Positions 1 to 5,120 are shown, numbered from the stretch's first letter. The stretch is 5,120 nucleotides of DNA from Hyphomicrobiales bacterium (GCA_015487515.1 WFPQ01000171.1:1-5120); one strand, 5' to 3'. Translations and numbers: made by a program. The notes: generated by a model from the letters alone, not told the origin.

Positions 1-449
1 AGGTGGTTGGTGGGCTCGTCGAGCAGGAGCACGTCCGGGCCGGGGGCCAGCAACCGGGCCAGAGCAGCGCGTCTCTTTTCGCCGCCGGAAAGAAAAGCGG
101 GATCCCGGTCACCCTCAAGACCCAGCTGCTCAAGCAGGTAAGGGGCCCGGTAAGGATCACCTGCAGAACCGATGGCAGCCTGAACATATGACAGGACGGA
201 GGAATAACCGCCCAGGTCCGGCTCCTGGGCAAGATAGCTGATGGTGGTGCCGGGCTGCACGAAGCGCTGGCCGGAATCGCTTTCCACCAGGCCGGCGGCA
301 ATCTTTAACAGGGTGGACTTTCCCGACCCGTTGCGGCCGACCAGCGCAACACGATCCCCCCGGCCAAGGGACAGATCAACACCGGCCAGCAACGGAGTTC
401 CGCCAAAATTCAGGTGAACATCTTTCAGGCTCAGCAGCGGAGGGGCCAT
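1..449 (-). CDS. ABC-F family ATPase, Uup-like, N-terminal part (runs off the window)
   Basis: The visible 149 codons begin MAPPLLSLKDVHLNFGGTPLL and form the first nucleotide-binding domain of an ABC-F protein. Visible motifs are Walker A GRNGSGKST at residues 38-46, the Q-loop glutamine in YLAQEPDL near residue 75, the signature LSGGEKRRAALAR near 120-132, and Walker B with the ABC-F hallmark LLLDEPTNHL at 141-150, where the window ends. There are no membrane segments, as expected for this soluble class. ABC-F proteins usually carry two ATPase domains and act on ribosomes; Uup is also linked to DNA transposon excision and branched DNA. The second domain and linker lie outside the window, so the subfamily is uncertain. 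The ATG at 449 fits the family start, but the ribosome binding site is weak. It lies 59 bp after dnaA on the same strand with no visible terminator between them, so read-through from dnaA is plausible. Confidence 0.95.
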   Translation of the reverse strand, partial: MAPPLLSLKDVHLNFGGTPLLAGVDLSLGRGDRVALVGRNGSGKSTLLKIAAGLVESDSGQRFVQPGTTISYLAQEPDLGGYSSVLSYVQAAIGSAGDPYRAPYLLEQLGLEGDRDPAFLSGGEKRRAALARLLAPGPDVLLLDEPTNH

Positions 450-508
450 GTTGCAGCTATTTTCTGTTGCGATACCGGACCGGCAGAAATACCGGGATCG
501 AGGGCATT

Positions 509-2308
509 CTAGTCGGAAAGCATGCGCTTGAGCAATTCGATTTCCTGGCAAAGCTCCCCATCATCACGCATCAATTGTTCGACCTTGCGCACCGAATGCA
601 AAACAGTCGTATGATCACGGCCACCGAACTGGCGCCCGATCTCGGGCAGGGAGCGGGAGGTCAGAGACTTGGCCAGGTACATGGCTATCTGGCGGGGGCG
701 GACCACATTGCGGGAGCGGCGGGACGAAAGAATGTCGGTGCGCGGAATCTTGAAATGACGGGAGACGATTCGAAGAATATCGTCAATTCTGACCTTTGGA
801 ACATCGTTCTTGCGGATGAGATCGACAAGGGTCTTTTCGGCCAGGGGAACGGTTATGGGCTCGTTGGTCAACTGGTTGGCTGCAACAAGACGGTTTACCG
901 CCCCGTCCAGGTCGCGGCCGTGGGAGGTGACCGAGTAGGCAATGTAATCTATGACCGCCGAGGGAAAACAGATGCCGGGGAAACGGGTGGCGGCAATTTC
1001 GGTGCGCCGGTTTACTATGGCCCGGCGCAACTGCAGATCGAACTTGGTGATGGGAACAACCAGACCCCCCGAAAGACGAGAACGTACCCGCTCATCGAGC
1101 ATTTCGAGGTCCCGCGGGGGTGCATCGCCGGCAATGACAACCTGCTTGGCACCGGCAATCAGTACGCTAAGGGTATGGCCGAATTCGGTGGCGGACTTGC
1201 CCTGCAAAAACTGCAGATCATCAATCAGCAACAGGTCGATGGAGCGCAGCCACTCCTTGAAGGCAAGGGCCGACTGGCGCTGAACCGCATTTATGAAGTG
1301 ATACATGAAATGATCGGCAGTGAGATAGATTATCTTGCGCGAGGCATCATTGGAACTGACTTCCCAGGCAATGGAATTTAGCAGATGGGACTTGCCAAGG
1401 CCAACGCTTGAATGAATGTAGACCGGATTGAAGGCAACCGAATTGTTAAGGGCGGCACTGGCCACCTGGCGGGCAACCCCAAGAGCCATTTCATTGGCAA
1501 GCCCGGGAACGAAATTGTCAAAGGTCATCCTGGGGTCGATGGCGGAACCGGACAGAATGTCCTTTTGTACCGGGCGAGAGCGGTTGCCGGAAACGGCATC
1601 GTTTTCACCCAACGGGGGAGAAACCGGGGCAGCACCAGATACGGGCTTTTGCACCTCTGAAACCAGTGAACGGGACTGGCCATTGACCCGGACAGTGAAA
1701 TGAAGACGGGAAATATCGATCTTTTCAGCCCCGAAGGCATCAAGAATAACCTGGGAATAGTTAGACTGCACCCAGGAACACAAAAACGGAGTAGGGGCCG
1801 AAATATGGGCAAGATCATCAACTATTTCGGCAAGTTCAAGGCGTGAAAACCAGCTGGTAAATACCCGTTCACCAACCGCGGCGCGCAGGCGCACCTTTAT
1901 CCTTGCCCATTGTTTTTCCATGTCCGCTCGCTCCATGCGCTTGTCTGATGTATCATTGATGATGTCATAATTCAAAGCCGGTCCCGGCCGGGTGGCAGGG
2001 CCGGGGAGGAATGATTTGTCGCTGCTGCCGGCTTCATCGGCCACCGGGTCAGCAGCCGGGCTGCGGGACGACGCCCGGGAAGAAGAATCGCCGGCAGCAT
2101 TGCCATTGCGGCAGGAAATTCCGGTTTCGGACAAGACGGTATCGGGCCCGCCTGCCAGCAGCCGGTCACTGGACATGGCGGCCGATTCGAGCTCATGGCC
2201 CTGTTCACACCTCCGGGAGGTTTTCTTGATGGCCCGGTCCAGTTCCCCCTGTCCCGGTTCCCTGACATCCGGTCCGGCAAAGCCGGACCGGGAAACAAAT
2301 TCATTCAT
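509..2308 (-). CDS. dnaA: Chromosomal replication initiator protein DnaA, with long N-terminal extension
   Basis: DnaA binds DnaA boxes at oriC, opens the duplex as an ATP-bound filament and recruits the replicative helicase. The 599 codons contain domain I from about residue 130 (MEKQWARIKVRLRAAVG, then FTSWFSRLEL), a linker at about 211-258, and the AAA+ domain from about 260. AAA+ motifs are the P-loop HSSVGLGKSHLL (299-310), Walker B LLLIDDLQFL (359-368), and the box VII arginine region RVRSRLSGG (407-415). Domain IV has the basic region near 530-540 and the signature GRDHTTVLH (563-571). The P-loop has Ser where the first Gly of GxxxxGK[ST] is expected. The start at 2308 is preceded by AAGGGGG at a 7-nt spacing. 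Internal ATGs at 1936 and 1921 match the usual alphaproteobacterial start but have poorer ribosome binding sites. Residues 1-129 are Ser/Gly/Pro/Asp/Arg-rich and look disordered, yet use gene-like codons. Gene identity is certain; the start is less so (about 0.65 for 2308). Confidence 0.97.
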   Translation of the reverse strand: MNEFVSRSGFAGPDVREPGQGELDRAIKKTSRRCEQGHELESAAMSSDRLLAGGPDTVLSETGISCRNGNAAGDSSSRASSRSPAADPVADEAGSSDKSFLPGPATRPGPALNYDIINDTSDKRMERADMEKQWARIKVRLRAAVGERVFTSWFSRLELAEIVDDLAHISAPTPFLCSWVQSNYSQVILDAFGAEKIDISRLHFTVRVNGQSRSLVSEVQKPVSGAAPVSPPLGENDAVSGNRSRPVQKDILSGSAIDPRMTFDNFVPGLANEMALGVARQVASAALNNSVAFNPVYIHSSVGLGKSHLLNSIAWEVSSNDASRKIIYLTADHFMYHFINAVQRQSALAFKEWLRSIDLLLIDDLQFLQGKSATEFGHTLSVLIAGAKQVVIAGDAPPRDLEMLDERVRSRLSGGLVVPITKFDLQLRRAIVNRRTEIAATRFPGICFPSAVIDYIAYSVTSHGRDLDGAVNRLVAANQLTNEPITVPLAEKTLVDLIRKNDVPKVRIDDILRIVSRHFKIPRTDILSSRRSRNVVRPRQIAMYLAKSLTSRSLPEIGRQFGGRDHTTVLHSVRKVEQLMRDDGELCQEIELLKRMLSD

Positions 2309-2315
2309 GATGCAG

Positions 2316-2322
2316 CCCCCTT
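2316..2322 (-). promoter_or_regulatory. Strong Shine-Dalgarno deciding the long dnaA start
   Basis: On the minus strand AAGGGGG sits 7 nt upstream of the ATG at 2308. This is the best ribosome binding site near any candidate dnaA start. The shorter starts at 1936 and 1921 have only acaagcgc-like or interrupted GGAG sequences upstream. The site is the main sequence evidence that the N-terminal extension is translated. Confidence 0.6.
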
Positions 2323-2514
2323 GACATCCCCAAAATCAAACAGATCTTTCCAAAAAACGCACAAACCATCCCCGCTGCAAAACATGAATCCTGCAGAAAA
2401 CAAATCCAAAAATTCAACTGAGCCGGAAATATCTGGACAGACCAGAACCGGCAAAAACGCCCCGCAACTTACTCAACACACCGCAAAACAATATCTGCGG
2501 CAGGAGACAGTCCC

Positions 2515-2934
2515 ATGAATGACATCCACGAAAACATATCCCATGTCAGCCAGGCAACCGGAAAACACAAAACAAACCCAACGGATCTGCTAACCGGTCT
2601 GCAAACAATCACGGAACCCCGACAAGGGAAACACCGCAACAAGCCAGCCGGCAGAAGTAACACATCCCACACCCAACCCGAAACCGGGCAATCACACCCG
2701 GGCCGAAATCGGGAAACGGGACATCAGCCCCCGGGACATCAGCCCCAAAGACCACAAATCCCGAAGGTCACCGGACCCCGAAACGTGGCCATCCCGAAAC
2801 GCAGTCATTCCAAGGCACGGCCACCTCCAGACAAAGCCCCGTCAAAACAAGACCCCAGCCCTGGAACACGGAACCCCCTGAACAAGGATTCCCGAAACGT
2901 GGCCCCACCGGAACATGACCTGAGCGGAACATGA
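2515..2934 (+). CDS. Possible small Pro/Gln/His-rich disordered protein (doubtful)
   Basis: This is a 139-codon frame beginning MNDIHENISHVSQATGKHK. AGGAGA lies 7 nt upstream of the ATG, which is a good Shine-Dalgarno. The product would be hydrophilic and low in hydrophobic residues, with no membrane segment or known domain. Two repeats keep the frame: a 15-nt tandem duplication giving GHQPP/GHQPQ, and a 14-nt repeat 114 nt apart giving RNVAIP and RNVAPP. Against it, the strand is only about 10% T, so stops (all beginning with T) are rare by chance and other frames on this strand are also long. Codon use is unlike dnaA, with many A-ending codons. It would be divergent from dnaA, and only a poor promoter-like sequence precedes it (TTACTC, 17 nt, TATCTG). 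I do not recognise it and lean towards non-coding. Confidence 0.2.
   Translation: MNDIHENISHVSQATGKHKTNPTDLLTGLQTITEPRQGKHRNKPAGRSNTSHTQPETGQSHPGRNRETGHQPPGHQPQRPQIPKVTGPRNVAIPKRSHSKARPPPDKAPSKQDPSPGTRNPLNKDSRNVAPPEHDLSGT
2717..2746. repeat. Perfect 15-bp tandem duplication
   Basis: The unit CGGGACATCAGCCCC occurs twice back to back with no mismatch (2717-2731 and 2732-2746). It may be a recent slippage duplication. The unit length is a multiple of three. Confidence 0.95.
2777..2904. repeat. 14-bp dispersed direct repeat CCCGAAACGTGGCC
   Basis: Exact copies lie at 2777-2790 and 2891-2904, 114 bp apart, with a shorter CCCGAAACG copy at 2793-2801. They may be remnants of an older duplication or a protein-binding motif. 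No known motif is recognised. Confidence 0.85.
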
Positions 2935-2994
2935 ACCTCTTTGCCGCCTGGACCGGAAAAACCGCAATCTGACAACAGTCGCCGCATATGCACG

Positions 2995-3048
2995 GCCGCC
3001 TTCATATATCGAGCTGCCTCCGCACATGAAGCCGCCTTCATATCACCG
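2995..3048. repeat. Degenerate tandem repeat, 18-nt period
   Basis: The exact 13-mer GCCGCCTTCATAT occurs at 2995-3007 and 3031-3043, spaced 36 nt. The unit between them (3013-3030) matches the first unit at about 11 of 18 positions, so the array has an 18-nt period with three units. A 6-codon period would fit a coding repeat, but no convincing gene encloses it. Confidence 0.6.
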
Positions 3049-3059
3049 GGTTGCTGCAA

Positions 3060-3114
3060 ATGGAGTAATCGCAACATGCGAGTTGTCTCCATGCGCGAGT
3101 TACCGCAAAAGCGG
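3060..3114. other. Bulged stem-loop followed by a small tetraloop hairpin
   Basis: ATGGAG (3060-3065) pairs with CTCCAT (3087-3092). Inside it GCAAC (3071-3075) pairs with GTTGT (3082-3086, one G-U wobble) around a 6-nt loop, leaving a 5-nt bulge at 3066-3070. About 10 nt further, CCGC-AAAA-GCGG (3103-3114) forms a perfect 4-bp hairpin. No U-run follows, so it is not an intrinsic terminator. It would be part of the dnaA leader RNA if transcription starts upstream in the AT-rich island. Confidence 0.45.
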
Positions 3115-3360
3115 ATTATAAGGGCGGTGATTCAAGCACGGCAGCCCGACAGAGGACAATGTCAGCCCCCCCGTCGAAAAGGTTCTGCAAGCGTTCCATG
3201 GATACTGCGTATCACGAACACCCACACCCCAAAACCAGCCCTGCCGACCACCCTGCAACCCAGGAAAGCCCGGCACCTGTTCTGTCAAATCCCGAATATA
3301 TCCGGGTCCAACCTGTCCTGCCGCCGCATTCTGCCACCGCATCCCGCTGCCTGCCTGACA

Positions 3361-3560
3361 AGAGCATATTAGGGGGGGGATTTTTTTTGTTCAACTGGAT
3401 AAAATCGATAAATGGGGCTTGACTCAATACGGGTTTTTTGCGGTCGGAAAAGGGATAAATCAAGCGGGATATTTAAGTGGCTGAGACTCCAAGAAAAAAC
3501 CAAAAATCCGAAATTTTCGCCCTGGCACGCCTATAGATAAAATTTATTTTAAAGAAAGGA
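3361..3560. other. AT-rich island with DnaA-box-like elements: candidate oriC / dnaA control region
   Basis: A+T is about 59% by hand count, well above the surrounding sequence. Same-orientation GATAA elements resemble DnaA boxes in reverse complement: TTATCCAGT at 3402-3394 (7/9 to TTATCCACA), TTATCGATT at 3411-3403 (6/9), TTATCCCTT at 3458-3450 (6/9), and TTATCTATA at 3540-3532 (7/9 allowing TTATNCACA). One more, TTATCCGTA at 3841-3833 (7/9), lies outside the island. A 17-base pure A/T stretch at 3537-3553 abuts the fourth element and could serve as an unwinding element. The location between rpsT and dnaA, and the change in GC skew across the island, are compatible with an origin. Against it, there is no consensus box, and several alphaproteobacterial origins lie elsewhere, for example near hemE. 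Confidence 0.3.
3366..3394 (-). promoter_or_regulatory. Candidate leftward promoter with a homopolymeric spacer
   Basis: On the minus strand TTGAAC (3394-3389) and TAATAT (3371-3366) are separated by exactly 17 nt. That spacer is entirely A8-T-C8. Each hexamer matches the sigma-70 consensus at 4 of 6 positions. The DnaA-box-like TTATCCAGT overlaps the first base of the -35 element, which would suit DnaA autoregulation. If used, it would give dnaA a leader of about 1.05 kb, which is unusually long and a reason for caution. Confidence 0.3.
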
Positions 3561-3855
3561 ACGGGACAAAGGAAGGCCTGTCACAACGCAGAAAAGCCGG
3601 AACTGGCCCGGGCAAAAGCCGGCAGGGGCCTGGCAGACCGCAAAACGAAAAGCAATCTACCCCGGACCCTGATCCCGGCATCGGGAAAGCAGGCCGAAAG
3701 CAAAGGGAGGGTATCAATTACGGGCCGGAGCGAAAACTGAAACGAAGGTCCAAGCCAAAACCCGGAGAAACTCCGGCCAGAAACCATGAACAGAGCGGAC
3801 CACGCGCCCGCAGGATTCAGATATCAACCAAATACGGATAATCATGAAGCCGGTG

Positions 3856-3892
3856 ATGCCTGAAGGTTCAGGCATGCACAAAATTCAGGCAT
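3856..3892 (-). other. Hairpin behind rpsT with a third competing arm over the stop codon
   Basis: ATGCCTGAA (3875-3867, minus strand) and TTCAGGCAT (3864-3856) form a perfect inverted repeat with only 2 nt between, realistically an 8-bp stem with a 4-nt loop. The same ATGCCTGAA also occurs at 3892-3884 and includes the rpsT TGA stop (3887-3885). Either copy could pair with the single complementary arm. No T-run follows in the direction of transcription, so it looks more like an mRNA 3'-end stabiliser or processing element than a classic intrinsic terminator. Confidence 0.6.
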
Positions 3893-4151
3893 CCATGGAA
3901 TTTACACGGCGGCTGAGCCGGGAAACCTTGCGGGATGCGGTACGGCGATGCAGAACACCGCGGGTTGCGGCACGCTGGATCTCGGGCTGGGCGGCGCGCA
4001 AGGCGTCGGCGGCGGTCTTACGATCACCGGCCGCAATCGCCTCTTCGACCCGGCGCAAAAAGGTGCGCACTCGGGAACGGCGGGCCTTGTTGACCCGGGT
4101 GCGGGCAGCAATTTTTCTAACGGCTTTCCTTGCCGAAGATGTATTAGCCAT
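3885..4151 (-). CDS. rpsT: 30S ribosomal protein S20
   Basis: The 88-residue product starts [21 protein letters not shown], and its length and composition are typical of S20. S20 is a basic helical protein that binds the 5' domain of 16S rRNA and the 3' minor domain early in 30S assembly. Family landmarks are the MAN start, the basic run [19 protein letters not shown] (21-39), the [10 protein letters not shown] block (53-62), and the C-terminal [19 protein letters not shown] (65-83). The second residue block reads [11 protein letters not shown], where many relatives have MANHKSAKKRI-like sequence. AAAGG stands 9 nt before the ATG at 4151. The frame stays open upstream, with an ATG 22 codons earlier, but that start has no ribosome binding site and S20 proteins start at MAN. 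The gene has its own strong promoter (4263-4291) and a hairpin in its leader. It is followed by the long gap before dnaA. Confidence 0.97.
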   Translation of the reverse strand: MANTSSARKAVRKIAARTRVNKARRSRVRTFLRRVEEAIAAGDRKTAADALRAAQPEIQRAATRGVLHRRTASRKVSRLSRRVNSMDA

Positions 4152-4221
4152 TATGTCTAGCCTTTGGGCTTCTTCCGGAACGGCACAGGACCTTTGTGGC
4201 AGGCCTTGTGCTTCCATGGTG

Positions 4222-4250
4222 AAAAATGAAAAAGGCAGATTGAAACTGCC
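4222..4250 (-). terminator. Intrinsic-terminator-like hairpin in the rpsT leader (attenuator or mutM terminator)
   Basis: On the minus strand GGCAG (4250-4246), a 7-nt loop and CTGCC (4238-4234) are followed at once by UUUUU (4233-4229), then CA and UUUUU (4226-4222). The stem is short (5 bp, four G-C pairs), but the U-runs are strong. It lies just downstream of the predicted rpsT start point near 4256. It could therefore end mutM transcripts and also attenuate rpsT. Confidence 0.5.
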
Positions 4251-4262
4251 GGAATTTTTGGG

Positions 4263-4291
4263 GTTATAGTCAGACAGGGCATAAGCGTCAA
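4263..4291 (-). promoter_or_regulatory. Sigma-70-type rpsT promoter
   Basis: On the minus strand TTGACG (4291-4286, 5/6 to consensus), a 17-nt spacer and TATAAC (4268-4263, 5/6) form a strong housekeeping promoter. An A/T-rich stretch at 4292-4301, directly upstream of the -35, resembles a UP element. The predicted start is near 4256, giving a leader of about 105 nt before the rpsT ATG at 4151. A strong promoter suits a ribosomal protein gene. Confidence 0.75.
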
Positions 4292-4368
4292 CATATTTAA
4301 TGCCTGTCGCCAACAGATGGGACAGAATTACCGAGAAGGATCCGGGACCGGACATGGCGGGACAGGAT

Positions 4369-5120
4369 TCATCCCCCCCGGCCGGCAGCGCCCTTCTGGC
4401 ACCGGGGACAGAAGAAGGTGGACCGGCCGGCCTGGACAATGCGCTCGATAAGGCCATTGCAGCCGGGCCTCTTGCAATCCCCGCCCTGGCGGCCATAGAC
4501 ATCAAAACTGTGCTGGAAATAGCCCCCGTCCCCATCGATGGACCTGTAATCCCTGAGGGTGGATCCGCCGGCTTCAAGGGCCTCTTCCAGCACCTGGCGA
4601 ATGTGCAATGCCAGAAAATGCAGGCGTTCATCCATTTCTTCCCCGGTGCCCGAACCCAGTAGCGCGGCGGACGTGGCCGGATGTATTGCGGAACGAAACA
4701 GGGCCTCGCAAACATAGATATTGCCCAGTCCGGCCAGGACCCGCTGGTCAAGAAGAACATTCTTTACCGGGGCCTTGCGCCTGGCAAAGGCATCGGCCAG
4801 CAATTGAGCACTGAGCCGGTTGCCAAGGGGTTCGGGGCCAAGATTTTTCAAAAACCTGCATTCAGCGGCATCTTCAAAAACATCCATGAAACCAAACCGG
4901 CGAGGATCCGAATATACGAGAAAGGGAGCCGGGGCGTCCGAAGAGGCCAGTTCGAAAACCACGTGATCATGTTTTTCAAATCCGGCGGGGCGGGAGGGGG
5001 CAAAAAACCTGTAATTTCCGGTCATGCCCAGGTGGGAAAGCAGGGTCTTGCCATTTGAAAGCTCGAACAAGAGATATTTGGCGCGCCTGGTCACATTGAT
5101 GATGTGGGCACCAATCACGC
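4369..5120 (-). CDS. mutM: Formamidopyrimidine-DNA glycosylase (Fpg/MutM), 5' end outside the window
   Basis: MutM removes 8-oxoguanine and formamidopyrimidines from DNA and cleaves the abasic site. About 250 codons are visible, ending in TGA at 4371-4369. Visible landmarks, numbered from the first full codon at 5118, are: [10 protein letters not shown] with the phosphate-contacting lysine at 14 (Lys57 in E. coli numbering); HLGMTG with the void-filling Met at 32; [12 protein letters not shown] with the Arg and Phe near 74-75; and the helix-two-turn-helix [21 protein letters not shown] (121-141) with its Asn. A Cys4 zinc finger has cysteines at 215, 220, 237 and 240 (C-x4-C-x16-C-x2-C). The catalytic N-terminus (PELPEVE in the family) should lie about 45 codons beyond the window, so the GTG at 5118 is not the true start. 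rpsT follows 217 bp downstream. Some alphaproteobacteria have an enoyl-CoA hydratase gene between the two; here there is none. Confidence 0.95.
   Translation of the reverse strand, partial: VIGAHIINVTRRAKYLLFELSNGKTLLSHLGMTGNYRFFAPSRPAGFEKHDHVVFELASSDAPAPFLVYSDPRRFGFMDVFEDAAECRFLKNLGPEPLGNRLSAQLLADAFARRKAPVKNVLLDQRVLAGLGNIYVCEALFRSAIHPATSAALLGSGTGEEMDERLHFLALHIRQVLEEALEAGGSTLRDYRSIDGDGGYFQHSFDVYGRQGGDCKRPGCNGLIERIVQAGRSTFFCPRCQKGAAGRGG

Larger units (their letters stand above)
2341..2940. other. Strand-asymmetric segment: A+C about 70%, T about 10% on the plus strand
   Basis: A hand count over these 600 bases gives A 212, C 209, G 118, T 61. GC skew is about -0.28 and AT skew about +0.55 on the plus strand. 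A transcript running leftward into dnaA would be G+U-rich here. For 3541-3780 the same count gives G 71 and C 62, so the C excess does not continue to the right of the AT-rich island. Such asymmetry can come from replication or transcription strand bias, or from selection for an unstructured or protein-bound RNA. The sequence does not say which. Confidence 0.85.
2309..3884. other. Long dnaA-rpsT intergenic region without a confident gene
   Basis: This 1.58-kb interval separates rpsT from dnaA, both read leftward. It falls into four parts. 2309-2940 is A+C-rich and T-poor on the plus strand, with short repeats. 2941-3360 holds degenerate 18-nt repeats and hairpins, followed by unremarkable C-rich sequence. 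3361-3560 is AT-rich with homopolymer runs and GATAA elements. 3561-3884 is purine-rich on the plus strand and ends in a hairpin behind rpsT. None of its open frames shows a recognisable domain. The low T content of 2309-2940 removes plus-strand stop codons by composition alone, so frame length there is poor evidence of coding. It could be an origin plus dnaA control region, a very long dnaA leader, or a decayed gene. Confidence 0.8.

Noticed and set aside
467..1381. Long plus-strand frame (304 codons)
   Set aside because: It lies entirely antisense to dnaA, whose protein has all family motifs. The antisense product shows no recognisable domain.
2321..2349. Perfect TTGACA on the plus strand as a promoter
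   Set aside because: No -10-like hexamer lies at 16-18 nt spacing (atcttt at 17). The hexamer overlaps the complement of the dnaA ribosome binding site.
2469..2672. Minus-strand hydrophobic frame of 67 codons, membrane-like
   Set aside because: Its hydrophobicity follows from the G/T-rich strand (Val, Leu, Phe, Cys, Trp codons). There is no convincing start signal.
2995..3048. CRISPR-like array
   Set aside because: The repeats are 13-18 nt, degenerate and contiguous without spacers, and no cas gene is in the window.
2805..3092. Minus-strand frame of 95 codons in the dnaA-rpsT gap
   Set aside because: It has no Shine-Dalgarno before its ATG and no recognisable domain. The composition bias of this part makes open frames cheap.
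3260..3288. TTGACA on the minus strand as a dnaA promoter
   Set aside because: The sequence 17 nt downstream is TCCTGG, far from TATAAT.
3591..3625. Terminator for rpsT (GCCGG/CCGGC with TTTT on the minus strand)
   Set aside because: The stem is 5 bp with a long loop, the U-run is only four, and it lies about 260 nt past the stop. It is too weak to call.
3581..3787. Minus-strand frame of 68 codons behind rpsT
   Set aside because: There is no ribosome binding site before its ATG and no similarity recognised.
3885..4760. Reading rpsT as a 291-codon gene
   Set aside because: The frame happens to be open upstream through the leader and over mutM. The S20 start MAN at 4151, its ribosome binding site and the promoter at 4263-4291 support the 88-residue gene.
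4300..5058. Plus-strand frames over mutM
   Set aside because: They are antisense shadows of mutM, which has clear catalytic and zinc-finger motifs.

Overview
The window holds four housekeeping genes, all on the minus strand. In transcription order (right to left) they are a 5'-truncated mutM/fpg, rpsT, dnaA and the first third of an ABC-F ATPase. The neighbourhood mutM - rpsT - dnaA is a familiar alphaproteobacterial arrangement. DnaA resembles Hyphomicrobiales (Rhizobiales) sequences from memory, for example in the domain I start MEKQWARIKVRLR, the box VII block RVRSRLSGGLVV, and the domain IV block with VVRPRQIAMYLAK and GRDHTTVLH. An alphaproteobacterium, probably Hyphomicrobiales or a relative, is therefore the best guess, without a genus.

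Layout. 1-449: N-terminal half-domain of an Uup-like ABC-F protein, cut by the window edge. 450-508: short gap. 509-2308: dnaA, with an N-terminal extension of about 129 residues before the usual domain I start. 2309-3884: a 1.58-kb stretch without a confident gene. 3885-4151: rpsT. 4152-4368: rpsT promoter and leader, containing a hairpin plus U-runs. 4369-5120: mutM, lacking about 45 N-terminal codons.

The interesting part is 2309-3884. Its dnaA-proximal 600 bases are strongly strand-asymmetric: in 2341-2940, by hand count, A 212, C 209, G 118 and T 61 on the plus strand. This part also has short in-register repeats. Next comes a cluster of 18-nt-period repeats and hairpins at 2977-3114. 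Then an AT-rich island at 3361-3560 carries a G8-A-T8 run, a 17-base pure A/T stretch and several degenerate DnaA-box-like GATAA elements in one orientation. On the minus strand the G8-A-T8 run is exactly the 17-nt spacer between a -35-like and a -10-like hexamer. The island could be oriC and/or the dnaA control region, but no consensus DnaA box (TTATCCACA) is present, so this is a hypothesis.

The genes cover replication initiation (DnaA), oxidised-base repair (MutM), the 30S ribosome (S20) and probably ribosome rescue or maintenance (ABC-F). I see no mobile element, CRISPR array, tRNA, rRNA or defence system. No clearly new multi-gene system is present. The leads are regulatory architecture and an unusual DnaA N-terminus.
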